Source: Pusillimonas sp. UBA6240 | GTDB taxonomy: Bacteria; Pseudomonadota; Gammaproteobacteria; Burkholderiales; Burkholderiaceae_B | Direction of reading: 5' to 3' | DNA length: 32,589 nucleotides | NCBI GenBank assembly: GCA_002441445.1 | Contig: DJWC01000119.1 | Location: forward strand, 25,362 to 57,950 | In this document: positions 1 through 7,697 of the stretch, piece after piece | How positions within the stretch are numbered: position 1 is the stretch's first letter | Layout of the letters: each line of letters opens with the position of its first letter | Notes under the pieces: model-generated | What the model was told of the DNA's origin: nothing | The model's input: the letters and a program-made list of their open reading frames with translations, nothing else | Databases searched by the model: none | Program-made: the position numbers and the translations under genes

Positions 1-149
1 AGGAAATGCTGGATTTCTGCGCCGAACACGGCATCGTCGCCGATATCGAGATGATCCGTGCCGACCAGATCAACGCAGCCTACGAACGCATGCTCAAGGG
101 CGACGTGAAATATCGCTTCGTGATCGATAGCGCAAGCCTGACCGCTTGA
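1..149 (+). CDS. Zinc-dependent alcohol dehydrogenase, C-terminal fragment
   Basis: Only the last 48 codons are present; the gene enters from the left edge, reads in the frame starting at base 3, and stops with TGA at 147-149. The residues (FCAEHGI, then YERMLKGDVKYRFVID close to the end) match the C-terminus of the cinnamyl-alcohol-dehydrogenase branch of medium-chain, zinc-dependent alcohol dehydrogenases (AdhA/YahK type), which oxidise primary alcohols or reduce aldehydes with NAD(P). The catalytic and zinc-binding parts lie outside the window, so activity cannot be judged. A GC-rich hairpin region follows the stop codon. Confidence 0.8.
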   Translation, partial: EMLDFCAEHGIVADIEMIRADQINAAYERMLKGDVKYRFVIDSASLTA

Positions 150-160
150 TTGCTTCGATG

Positions 161-202
161 GCCGGGCCGGGTTCCGGCGGCCCGGCGTTCCGGCGGCCCG
201 GC
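161..202. repeat. Tandem 16-bp repeat forming a GC hairpin
   Basis: GTTCCGGCGGCCCGGC occurs twice back to back (171-186 and 187-202). The upstream GCCGGGCC at 161-168 is the exact complement of GGCCCGGC in either copy (179-186 or 195-202), so two alternative 8-bp stems are possible. It lies just after the alcohol dehydrogenase stop codon. No T-run follows, so it is not a textbook intrinsic terminator; it may protect the 3' end of the mRNA or pause polymerase. The rest of 150-379 shows no gene. Confidence 0.7.
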
Positions 203-379
203 GCCCCGGCAACTCGATTCGACTCGACATCGAGCCGCGGGATCCCGCGCTGCGCCGATTGCCTGTGATGCCGCTTGCGGCGTGTTGGACAAATTCGAAC
301 GCCGCCACCGAAAACTTCGACTGGCCATGCATTGGCTCCCGCCTTAGACTTTCCGTCATCATTGCATCGAGGCGGGTAT

Positions 380-1588
380 ATGTTGAGTGCGGCATTGAAG
401 GGCGTCAAAGTGGTCGATTTATCGCGCATATTGGCCGGCCCCTGGTGCACTCAGAATCTTGCCGACCTGGGTGCGGAAGTCATCAAGATCGAAAGGCCCG
501 GCAGCGGCGACGATACCCGCGGCTGGGGCCCGCCTTATCTGGAGCCTGTGGACGGGGCAACCTTGTCCGCCTACTTTACTTGCTGCAATCGCGGCAAGAA
601 ATCCGTTGCGCTGGATTTCACCCAGGAGGCCGACAGGCGGCAATTGCTGGCGCTGATTCGCGACGCCGACGTGCTGGTAGAGAACTTCCGCGTCGGGACA
701 TTGAAAAAATACGGGCTGGATTACGACAGCCTCAAGGCCGTGAATCCGCGGCTGATCTACGCATCCATTACCGGATACGGGCAAACCGGGCCCAAGGCGC
801 AGCGCCCCGGCTATGACTACATTTTCCAGGGACTGGGCGGCTTGATGAGCTATACGGGCCCGGCCGATGGCGAGCCGGGCGCCGGGCCTTTGCGCACCGG
901 CGTCGCCGTGGTGGACATCACCACCGGCATGTACGCGACTTCCGCGGTCTTGGCGGCCTTGTTTCAACGCGCGCAAACAGGCGAGGGCGCCTGGCTGGAT
1001 CTGGCGCTGCTGGACGTGGCGGTCGCCATGAATGCCAACCAGGGCGCCAACTTCCTGGTGTCGGGCGCGAGCCCGCAGCGCAGCGGCAATGCGCATCCCA
1101 ACCTGGCCCCCTACGAGGTTTTCCGGGCCAGCGACGGCTTTTTCATCCTGGCCATCGGCAACGACACGCAATTTGCGCGCTTCTGCGATTTCTGCCGGCG
1201 GCCCGAGCTTGCACGGGATGCGCGCTTCAAGACGAACAGCGACCGGATCACCCATTTGGCGGCGTTGCGCGCCATCCTTGGCGAAATACTGGCGACGCAG
1301 CCGCGCCGATACTGGACCGAGGCGCTCGATAGGCTGGGCATATCCTGGGGCTCGGTCAATACGCTCGAAGAGGTGTTTCAGGACGAACAAGTCCTGCACC
1401 GCCAGATGCTTCAAAGAATCACCCATCCCAAGCTGGGCGAAATCAAGCTGGTCAAAAACCCCATGTTGGCCGGAAGACAAGAAAACGGCGCCGACCCTGC
1501 CGCTCCGCCTTTGCTGGGCGAGCATACAGAGTCGGTGCTCGGGTCCTTGAATTTGAATACAAACACTGGAGAGATAAAACATGCGTAA
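380..1588 (+). CDS. CaiB/BaiF family (class III) CoA-transferase
   Basis: This 402-residue protein is the usual length for class III CoA-transferases, which move CoA between carboxylic acids, often from succinyl-CoA. The N-terminus carries the family hallmark (VVDLSRILAGPW, then LGAEVIKIERPGSGDDTR), and Asp179 in VVDITTGMYA aligns with the catalytic Asp that forms the acyl anhydride. The ATG at 380 is chosen because GAGGCGGG precedes it and because the family motif starts ten residues in; an upstream in-frame ATG at 275 would add an unrelated 35-residue leader. The stop codon overlaps the next gene by 8 bp, implying translational coupling. With a binding protein and an enoyl-CoA hydratase downstream, it probably activates an imported acid. 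The acid is unknown. Confidence 0.9.
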   Translation: MLSAALKGVKVVDLSRILAGPWCTQNLADLGAEVIKIERPGSGDDTRGWGPPYLEPVDGATLSAYFTCCNRGKKSVALDFTQEADRRQLLALIRDADVLVENFRVGTLKKYGLDYDSLKAVNPRLIYASITGYGQTGPKAQRPGYDYIFQGLGGLMSYTGPADGEPGAGPLRTGVAVVDITTGMYATSAVLAALFQRAQTGEGAWLDLALLDVAVAMNANQGANFLVSGASPQRSGNAHPNLAPYEVFRASDGFFILAIGNDTQFARFCDFCRRPELARDARFKTNSDRITHLAALRAILGEILATQPRRYWTEALDRLGISWGSVNTLEEVFQDEQVLHRQMLQRITHPKLGEIKLVKNPMLAGRQENGADPAAPPLLGEHTESVLGSLNLNTNTGEIKHA

Positions 1589-2546
1589 GCACCTCAAAGC
1601 CGGCATCGCCGCATGCCTGGTTTCATTGTCGACCGCCGCGGCCGCGGCCTATCCCGACCGCACGGTCGAATTCATCGTTCCCTACGCGCCGGGCGGCACC
1701 ACGGATTTGATCGCCCGTATCGTGGCGACGAAACTCGGCGATGTCCTGGGCCAATCCGTCGTGGTCGTCAACAAGCCCGGTGCCGGCGGCGCGGTGGGCA
1801 GCGCCTACGCCGCGCGCCAGAAGCCCGATGGCTATACCCTGGTCATGGCCGTGGAAAGCTCGCATGCCGTCAACCCCAGCGTGCAGAAGAAGGCCCAGTA
1901 CGATCCCGTCAAGGATTTCACGCCCATCAGCAATCTTGCCAACGTGCTGGGCGTTCTCGACGTCAACGCCAAATCGGACATCAAGACCTTCCAGCAATTG
2001 CTCGATGCCTTGAAGGCGGAGCCCGGCAAGCTCGCCTTTGGTTCGTCGGGGCTCGGAGGCTATAGCCATCTGTTCGGCGAACGCTTCCTGAGCGTCACGA
2101 AAACCAATATGCTCCACGTGCCCTACAACGGCCTGGGGCCGGCCTTGGCCGGCCTGCTGGGCGGCCAGATCGATGTGGTTTTCGACAACCTCCCATCATC
2201 CGCCGGCCAAATCGCCGCCGGCAATTTTCGCCCGCTGGCAGTGGCCGCGCCTGCCCGCGTAAAAAGCATGCCGGACGTGCCCACCTATGCGGAGGTTGGA
2301 TATCCCGAACTGAATACTCCTTCGTGGTTCGGCATAGCGGCGCCGGCCAATATTCCCGCCGATGTGCTCAAAACGCTCAACAAAGCGGTGGGCGAGGTCC
2401 TGGCCGATCCCAAAGTGATCGAGCTGATCGAGAAGCAGGGCGCCGTTCCCGACCACACCACTCCGGAGCAATTCAAGAAAATCATCCAGGAGTCCAACGA
2501 AAGATGGCAGGGCGTCGTGCAGTCCATTGGCTTTGAAAAGCTCTGA
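1581..2546 (+). CDS. Bug-type (TctC) periplasmic solute-binding protein
   Basis: This 321-residue protein begins with a signal peptide (residues 1-23, positive MRKHLK then a hydrophobic stretch ending AAAAA) followed by the Bug-family opening YPDRTVEFIVPYAPGG and TDLIAR. Bug proteins bind carboxylates or amides in the periplasm and normally feed the tripartite tricarboxylate transporter TctAB. No TctA or TctB gene lies in the window, so it is an orphan receptor, as is common in Alcaligenaceae. The ATG follows a GGAGA site at about 1569 and overlaps the CoA-transferase end by 8 bp. Its place between CoA-transferase and hydratase suggests it captures the substrate of that pathway. The ligand cannot be read from sequence. 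Confidence 0.92.
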   Translation: MRKHLKAGIAACLVSLSTAAAAAYPDRTVEFIVPYAPGGTTDLIARIVATKLGDVLGQSVVVVNKPGAGGAVGSAYAARQKPDGYTLVMAVESSHAVNPSVQKKAQYDPVKDFTPISNLANVLGVLDVNAKSDIKTFQQLLDALKAEPGKLAFGSSGLGGYSHLFGERFLSVTKTNMLHVPYNGLGPALAGLLGGQIDVVFDNLPSSAGQIAAGNFRPLAVAAPARVKSMPDVPTYAEVGYPELNTPSWFGIAAPANIPADVLKTLNKAVGEVLADPKVIELIEKQGAVPDHTTPEQFKKIIQESNERWQGVVQSIGFEKL

Positions 2547-2554
2547 GGTGAACC

Positions 2555-3337
2555 ATGAATACGAACGCCTGGTCTGAATATGCCGGCCTGTCGGTGGATG
2601 GCGGCATCGGGACGCTGCATATCCAGAATGCGGGGAAACTGAATATCCTCGGTACGCCGGTCATCCGCGCGCTGACCGACGCGCTGGCCCATGTCGCCGC
2701 TCGCGACGATATCCGCGTGCTGGTGGTACGGGGCGAGGGCGATCGGGCATTCATCGCCGGCGCCGACATCAAGGAAATGGCGCAGTTCGACATGCAGCGC
2801 GCCGCAGCCTTCATCGATGGCCTGCGCAAGCTGTCCGACGCGGTGCGCCTGCTTCCCAAGCCGGTGATCGCCCGCATTCCGGGCTGGTGCCTGGGCGGCG
2901 GCATGGAATTCGCGCTGGCCTGCGATTTCCGCATCGGCGCGGATCAGGCCAAAATGGGCATGCCGGAAGTGAAGGTAGGCATTCCGTCCATCATCCAGGC
3001 GGCATTGCTTCCCAGACTGATCGGCACGGCGCGTTCCAACTGGATGCTGTTGACGGGCGAGATCGTGGACGCCGGCAAGGCCCTGAGCTGGGGGCTGCTC
3101 GACAGCGTCGTGCCGTTGGCCGATCTGGACGAAGAGGTCGCGCGCGTCGCCCGGATGATGACGGATCTCGGTCCGGCGGCCCTGGCCCAGCAGAAAAGAC
3201 TGCTGCGCGAATGGGAAAACGAGCCGCTCGAAACATCCATTTTGAATGGCGTGCGCGAATTTGCGCAGGCATTCAATACCGGTGAGCCGCAGAAGTACAT
3301 GGGCGAATTCATCAGGGCGAAACAGAAGTCCTCTTGA
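2555..3337 (+). CDS. Enoyl-CoA hydratase/isomerase family protein
   Basis: This 260-residue crotonase-fold protein has the two oxyanion-hole segments (AFIAGADIKEM near residue 66 and GWCLGGGMEFA near residue 110). Glu118 and Glu138 occupy the positions of the two catalytic glutamates of true enoyl-CoA hydratases, so water addition to a 2-enoyl-CoA, or the reverse dehydration, is plausible. It starts 8 bp after the Bug gene behind a GAGGTG site and is the last gene before a strong terminator. In context it should act on the CoA ester made by the upstream transferase. Other crotonase reactions such as isomerisation cannot be excluded from sequence alone. Confidence 0.9.
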   Translation: MNTNAWSEYAGLSVDGGIGTLHIQNAGKLNILGTPVIRALTDALAHVAARDDIRVLVVRGEGDRAFIAGADIKEMAQFDMQRAAAFIDGLRKLSDAVRLLPKPVIARIPGWCLGGGMEFALACDFRIGADQAKMGMPEVKVGIPSIIQAALLPRLIGTARSNWMLLTGEIVDAGKALSWGLLDSVVPLADLDEEVARVARMMTDLGPAALAQQKRLLREWENEPLETSILNGVREFAQAFNTGEPQKYMGEFIRAKQKSS

Positions 3338-3377
3338 TCGAAGGGCCATCGCCGCCTGATGTCCCCCTCAAATACAC

Positions 3378-3410
3378 CCTGGTTCCCCGGCGCGGGAACC
3401 AGGCGTTTTC
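3378..3410 (+). terminator. Rho-independent terminator of the CoA-transferase operon
   Basis: A perfect 10-bp stem, CCTGGTTCCC at 3378-3387 and GGGAACCAGG at 3394-3403, has a 6-nt loop and is followed by CGTTTTCGTTT. It sits 40 bp after the hydratase stop codon and before the LysR gene, so it marks the operon end. Confidence 0.92.
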
Positions 3411-3498
3411 GTTTGCGCAGCGAATAAGCCTATCATTATCATTGACAGGCTCTGGCTGGGCCGCGCTGCTTGCGTAAAACGATCAATGGGGCGTCAAA

Positions 3499-4416
3499 TT
3501 GCGCTACGAATTAAAAGACCTGAGGCTCTTTCTTGCCATCGTCCAGGCGCAGAACCTTTCGGCCGGGGCGGCCGCGATGCACATGACGGCGTCGTCGGCC
3601 AGCTATCGGCTGAAGAACCTGGAATACACGGTGGGCAGCGAGCTATTCGTCAGAACCTCGAAAGGGATGACGCCGACCCCGGCGGGCGAAGTCCTGGCCC
3701 GCCACGCCAAGAAGCTGCTGGCGGGCGTCGAGACCATGCACACCGAGCTCAGCGACTATTCCAGCAACTTGCGCGGCTCCATCCGGGTGCTCGCCAATAG
3801 CAGCTCGCTCAATGGCTTTTTGATACCCAGCCTCGCCAGATTCCTGACCGGCAATACGGGAATCAATGTCGACCTGAAAGAGAAAGAAAGCCTGAAAATC
3901 AGCAGCGCGATCGAGGAGGGCGTCGCCGACATCGGAATCGGCGCGGACCTGGAGCCGCTGCCCAGCCTTGAGCGCCGGCTTTATGCGCTGGACCGGCTGG
4001 TGTGCGTGGCGCCGCCGGACCACCCCCTGGCGCGCAAGCCCCGCACAGCCTTCGAAGACATCCTCAACCATGACCTGGTGTCCATGCAGCGCGCGAGCAG
4101 CAACTTCCTGTTCCTGTCCAACCAGGCGCGTCTGGCGGGAAAATCCATGAAAGTGCGCGTGCATGTCCATAATTTCAGCGCGGCGCTGCACATGGTCGAA
4201 GCCGGCGTGGGCGTCGCTATCGTCCCGGCCAGCATCGCCGCCGCGGCTGCCTCGCAAGGGCAGCTCACCGCGCTGCCCATTACCGACCCCTGGGCCGAAC
4301 GAACGCTATACCTGGTGCTGCGCGCCGAAACAGGCGATCAGCCCACCCTGGTCCGGCAATTTGCCGACATCCTGCTGAACGACCCCCTGGTCGTGGAAGC
4401 GCGAGCACGAGAATAG
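3499..4416 (+). CDS. LysR family transcriptional regulator
   Basis: This 305-residue protein has a LysR N-terminal winged helix-turn-helix (residues 1-60, DLRLFLAIVQAQNLSAGAAAM with ASSASYRLKNLE) and a type 2 periplasmic-binding-like effector domain. The start is TTG at 3499, with GGGGCG about 7 bp upstream; the nearby ATG at 3486 is in another frame. The gene follows a terminator, so it has its own promoter, and it lies 243 bp upstream of the aldehyde dehydrogenase operon on the same strand. It could control that operon, the preceding one, or both. Its effector-domain residues give no clear ligand. Confidence 0.9.
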   Translation: MRYELKDLRLFLAIVQAQNLSAGAAAMHMTASSASYRLKNLEYTVGSELFVRTSKGMTPTPAGEVLARHAKKLLAGVETMHTELSDYSSNLRGSIRVLANSSSLNGFLIPSLARFLTGNTGINVDLKEKESLKISSAIEEGVADIGIGADLEPLPSLERRLYALDRLVCVAPPDHPLARKPRTAFEDILNHDLVSMQRASSNFLFLSNQARLAGKSMKVRVHVHNFSAALHMVEAGVGVAIVPASIAAAAASQGQLTALPITDPWAERTLYLVLRAETGDQPTLVRQFADILLNDPLVVEARARE

Positions 4417-4562
4417 GGCTTTCAGATACGGTAAGACTCATCGCCGGCCGCCGCCTCCCACATCTCTGCCGGCAAACTGCAAACGGCGGTGCTGCGTGAT
4501 GCTGTAGAAGCACGCATCTTCCCACTAGGGTTAATACCAACATAGCTTTCGCCTAAGCGTCT

Positions 4563-4605
4563 ATCAATAAACAGTATTTGATCCGCTCGGCGGACGATCT
4601 ATACA
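4563..4605 (+). promoter_or_regulatory. Predicted sigma70 promoter with overlapping inverted repeat
   Basis: TTGATC at 4578-4583 and TATACA at 4600-4605 are separated by 16 bp and fit a sigma70 promoter for the aldehyde dehydrogenase operon. An inverted repeat, ATCAA at 4563-4567 and TTGAT at 4578-4582 with a 10-bp spacer, overlaps the -35 box and is a candidate regulator site. The rest of 4417-4659 shows nothing else clear. Confidence 0.5.
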
Positions 4606-4659
4606 CTCCTCTGCGATGAGTACACCGCATTCAGCGCACAAATACTGAGGTAGATCGAC

Positions 4660-6105
4660 ATGTCCGAAAGCGTCAAAACTATTTTCATCAACGGCAAATG
4701 GTCCGAGTCTCACAACCGCGACACGATAGACGTGGTTGCGCCCAGCCACGGCGGGTCGATAGGCAAGATGTCCCGCGGAGGGCGCGAGGATATCGACGCC
4801 GCGGTCGCCGCGGCCCGTCAGGCGTTCGAAGGCGTGTGGGGCAATACAGCGGCGGTGGACCGCGGCCGCCTGCTGTCGCGGCTGGGCCTGAAGATCGCCG
4901 AACACGCCGAGGAGCTGGCCCAGCTGGAAGCCCTGGATACCGGCAAGGCCATGAAGCTGGCCCGCAATGATATTGCCGCCACCGCGCGCTATTTCGAATA
5001 CTACGGCGGCGCAGCCGACAAGCTGCATGGCGAAACGATTCCCTTCCTGGAAGGCTACCAGGTGCTCATTGTGCGCGAGCCCCGGGGCGTGGCCGGGCAT
5101 ATTATCCCCTGGAACTATCCGGCCCAGATGTTCGGCCGCACGATTGCCGCCGCGCTCGCCGCCGGCAACACCACAGTGCTGAAACCCGCCGAAGAGGCTT
5201 GCCTGAGCATTATTCGTCTTACTGAACTGGCGGAAGAAGTCGGCATCCCCGCCGGCGTGCTGAATGTGGTGACGGGCTACGGCGAGGAAGCCGGCGCGGC
5301 GCTGTCGGCGCATAAAGGCGTTGACTTCCTGTCGTTCACGGGTTCGCCCGAAGTGGGCACCCTGATCCAGAAGGCGGCCGCCGACAACCATGTGCCTTGC
5401 GTGCTGGAATTGGGCGGCAAGTCGCCGCAAATCGTATTCGATGATGCCGATGTGGAAAAAGCGCTGCCGGTTATTGTGTCCGCCATCATCCAGAATACCG
5501 GGCAGACCTGCTCGGCCGGCAGCCGCGTGCTGATCCAGCGGTCGATTTACGAAGAGTTTGTTGCTGCGCTGGCCAAGCGCATCAATACAGTGCGCGTGGG
5601 TTCGCACGATGCCGACCTGGACTGCGGTCCGGTCATCAGCGCGGTGCAATGCGAGCGGGTCAAGGGCTTCCTGGAACGCGCCCACGCGGACGGCATTACG
5701 ATAATCGGCCAAGGCAAGCTGGACGCCAGCGCGGTAAGCAGCGGTTTCTACGTCACGCCTACTTTGCTCGGACCGGTGGAGGAAACGCATGAACTGGCGC
5801 AGGATGAGGTCTTTGGACCCGTGCTGGTGGCTATTCCTTTTGACGACGAAGAAGACGCCATTCGTATCGCAAACGGCACGGATTTCGGCCTGATTGCCGG
5901 CGTGTGGTCGGAAAATGGCGGCCGGCAAATACGCATGGCCAAGAAGCTTCGCGTCGGTCAGGTGTACATCAACGGCTATGGCGCCGGCGGCGGCATTGAA
6001 TTGCCATTTGGCGGTTTCAAGCGCAGTGGCCATGGCCGCGAGAAGGGGTTCGAAGCGCTGCGCGAATACACCGTTGCCAAGACTATCGTCATCAACCATA
6101 AATAA
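4660..6105 (+). CDS. NAD(P)-dependent aldehyde dehydrogenase
   Basis: This 481-residue protein is full length for the ALDH superfamily, which oxidises aldehydes to carboxylic acids. Key residues are in place: Asn152 in PWNYP, Lys175 in KPAEE for cofactor binding, the general base Glu250 in LELGGKSPQ, and the nucleophile Cys284 in GQTCSAGSR. The ATG follows GAGGTAG. It is the first gene of a long same-strand operon with a TRAP transporter, an alcohol dehydrogenase, a CoA-transferase and a CitE-like lyase. The inferred role is to convert the aldehyde made by the operon's alcohol dehydrogenase into the acid used by the CoA-transferase. The exact substrate is unknown. Confidence 0.93.
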   Translation: MSESVKTIFINGKWSESHNRDTIDVVAPSHGGSIGKMSRGGREDIDAAVAAARQAFEGVWGNTAAVDRGRLLSRLGLKIAEHAEELAQLEALDTGKAMKLARNDIAATARYFEYYGGAADKLHGETIPFLEGYQVLIVREPRGVAGHIIPWNYPAQMFGRTIAAALAAGNTTVLKPAEEACLSIIRLTELAEEVGIPAGVLNVVTGYGEEAGAALSAHKGVDFLSFTGSPEVGTLIQKAAADNHVPCVLELGGKSPQIVFDDADVEKALPVIVSAIIQNTGQTCSAGSRVLIQRSIYEEFVAALAKRINTVRVGSHDADLDCGPVISAVQCERVKGFLERAHADGITIIGQGKLDASAVSSGFYVTPTLLGPVEETHELAQDEVFGPVLVAIPFDDEEDAIRIANGTDFGLIAGVWSENGGRQIRMAKKLRVGQVYINGYGAGGGIELPFGGFKRSGHGREKGFEALREYTVAKTIVINHK

Positions 6106-6137
6106 ACCATAAAACCCCCATAACGGAGATAAAACTC

Positions 6138-7163
6138 ATGTTCAGGAATTTGAAGAAATCGAAACTGGCGGCCTTTCTGGGCGCCGCCGCTGTAGCCATG
6201 TCCCTGCAGGCGGCGCCGGCCGGCGCCGCAACGAAACTGCGCCTGGGCCATGTGTTTGCAATCAACAGCCCGGTGGACCAGGCCAGCCAGGATTTCGCCA
6301 AGCTGGTGAAAGAGCGTACCAAAGGCGAAGTGGAAGTCACGGTTTTCCCGAACAGCCAGATAGGCGGAGATGAGTCCCTGGCGCGCGACCTGGCGCGCGG
6401 ATCTTTGGATCTGGCATTCATCAATCCGGGTTCTTTGTCGGGCCTGGATCCGCTGCTGGATATCCACTATCTGCCCTATATCGTGACCAGCTTCGATGAG
6501 GCTGACAAAATCTTCTACAACCCCAATGGCATCTTGCAGAAAACCTTGCGTGAAACGATGGCCAAGCATCGCATGCAACCCTTGGGATTCTTCGAACTGG
6601 AATTCCGCGCTGTAACCAATTCCAAGCATGCTGTGGAAAAGCCGGCCGATTTGCAAGGGCTGAAGCTGCGCGTACCGGGATCGGCCGGCATACGCGACTT
6701 CTTTATTGCGGCCGGCGCTCAGGCTGTGGCCATGCCTTTCCCTGAATTATTCACGGCGCTGCAGCAAGGCACGGTGGATGGGCAGGATAACGGCGCAAGC
6801 ATCACCTACAACTCGCGTTTGTTCGAAGCGCAGAAGTTCATGACCGAAACCAACCACGTGTATGCCATGGGCGCCATCGCGGCAAGCCAGCGCATGTGGG
6901 CCAAGCTTAGCGACGCGCAGAAGAAGATCATGCAGGACACGGCCAATGAGGTGGCTGCCAAAGAGATCGCTGCCAATCGCAAGCTGAATGGCGAGTACAT
7001 GGAAAAGATCGCGGCGGGCGGCGTGAAGGTGACCAAGCTGACGCCCGAAGCCAGAGCGGAATTCCGCAAGGTGGCCGATGGCGTATGGACCAAGCTGGAA
7101 CCGGTGTACGGCAAAGACCGCGTTGCAGCATTGCGCAAAGAAGTCCAGGCGCTGGGCAAGTGA
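6138..7163 (+). CDS. dctP: TRAP transporter substrate-binding protein DctP
   Basis: This 341-residue protein has a signal peptide (MFRNLKKSK, hydrophobic core, cleavage near AAPAGAA at about residue 31) and a DctP-family body: LRLGHVFAINSPVDQA, FPNSQIGGDE, then LKLRVPGS with the conserved Arg that usually pairs with a substrate carboxylate, and FPELFTALQQGTVDGQDN. It captures an organic acid in the periplasm for the membrane subunits encoded directly downstream. A GGAG site precedes the ATG and the gap from the aldehyde dehydrogenase is 32 bp. The ligand is probably a carboxylate, inferred from the conserved Arg and the neighbouring CoA-transferase. Confidence 0.93.
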   Translation: MFRNLKKSKLAAFLGAAAVAMSLQAAPAGAATKLRLGHVFAINSPVDQASQDFAKLVKERTKGEVEVTVFPNSQIGGDESLARDLARGSLDLAFINPGSLSGLDPLLDIHYLPYIVTSFDEADKIFYNPNGILQKTLRETMAKHRMQPLGFFELEFRAVTNSKHAVEKPADLQGLKLRVPGSAGIRDFFIAAGAQAVAMPFPELFTALQQGTVDGQDNGASITYNSRLFEAQKFMTETNHVYAMGAIAASQRMWAKLSDAQKKIMQDTANEVAAKEIAANRKLNGEYMEKIAAGGVKVTKLTPEARAEFRKVADGVWTKLEPVYGKDRVAALRKEVQALGK

Positions 7164-7184
7164 TGCGCAGACGGGGAGACGGGC

Positions 7185-7697
7185 ATGGCTGAATGGGCAA
7201 ATGCATTTGAAAGACGTCTTTATTCATTGGAAAACCTCATATGTTCCATAAGCCTGCTGGTCATGCTCTTTACTGTGGCGTTCGGGGTTTGCATCCGGTT
7301 CTTTGATTGGCCGATCGCCAACGTTGCCGAATGGGCCATTGTCGCGATGTCTCCTTTGACCTTCGTCGGGTCGGCCATGTGTTCGCGCATGCAAATGCAT
7401 ATATCGGTGGACTTCATCGAGCAGGCGCGCTCCGTGCTGTTGAAGCGCGCCGCACAGCTGGTGGTGGCGGTGCTGATGCTGGGGTTTTCAGCCATCTACG
7501 CCTGGCTGGGCTGGAGCCTGTTCGACGATGCCATGCTGTCCGGCGAGCGCATGCTGGACATGGGTACGCCCTTATACATACCGGTGTTCTTCTTTTTCGC
7601 AGGAATGGTGTTCATGGGCATACATGGTGTGTTTGATTTGCTGAGGGCTGTATGCGCCAGGCGGCCCTCGGCCCGCATTGCGGAGGCGGCCCGATGA
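7185..7697 (+). CDS. dctQ: TRAP transporter small membrane subunit DctQ
   Basis: This 170-residue protein has four predicted membrane segments (about residues 18-38, 46-64, 85-107 and 127-150), matching the small four-helix DctQ subunit. The family signature of an acidic/tryptophan segment is visible in NVAEWAIVAMSPLTFVGSAM. It lies 21 bp after dctP with a GGGGAGA ribosome site, and its stop codon overlaps the start of dctM (ATGA). DctQ and DctM together form the sodium-coupled membrane channel of TRAP systems. Confidence 0.92.
   Translation: MAEWANAFERRLYSLENLICSISLLVMLFTVAFGVCIRFFDWPIANVAEWAIVAMSPLTFVGSAMCSRMQMHISVDFIEQARSVLLKRAAQLVVAVLMLGFSAIYAWLGWSLFDDAMLSGERMLDMGTPLYIPVFFFFAGMVFMGIHGVFDLLRAVCARRPSARIAEAAR

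Noticed and set aside
275..379. Upstream ATG start for the first CoA-transferase
   Set aside because: The 35 added residues are unlike the family and the ATG at 380 has a good ribosome site.
419..1606. Long open frame antisense to the first CoA-transferase
   Set aside because: It is the mirror of a high-GC gene, lacks domain motifs, and the sense frame carries the complete family signature. Similar long antisense frames over the aldehyde dehydrogenase, arsA and AcnX genes were rejected for the same reason.
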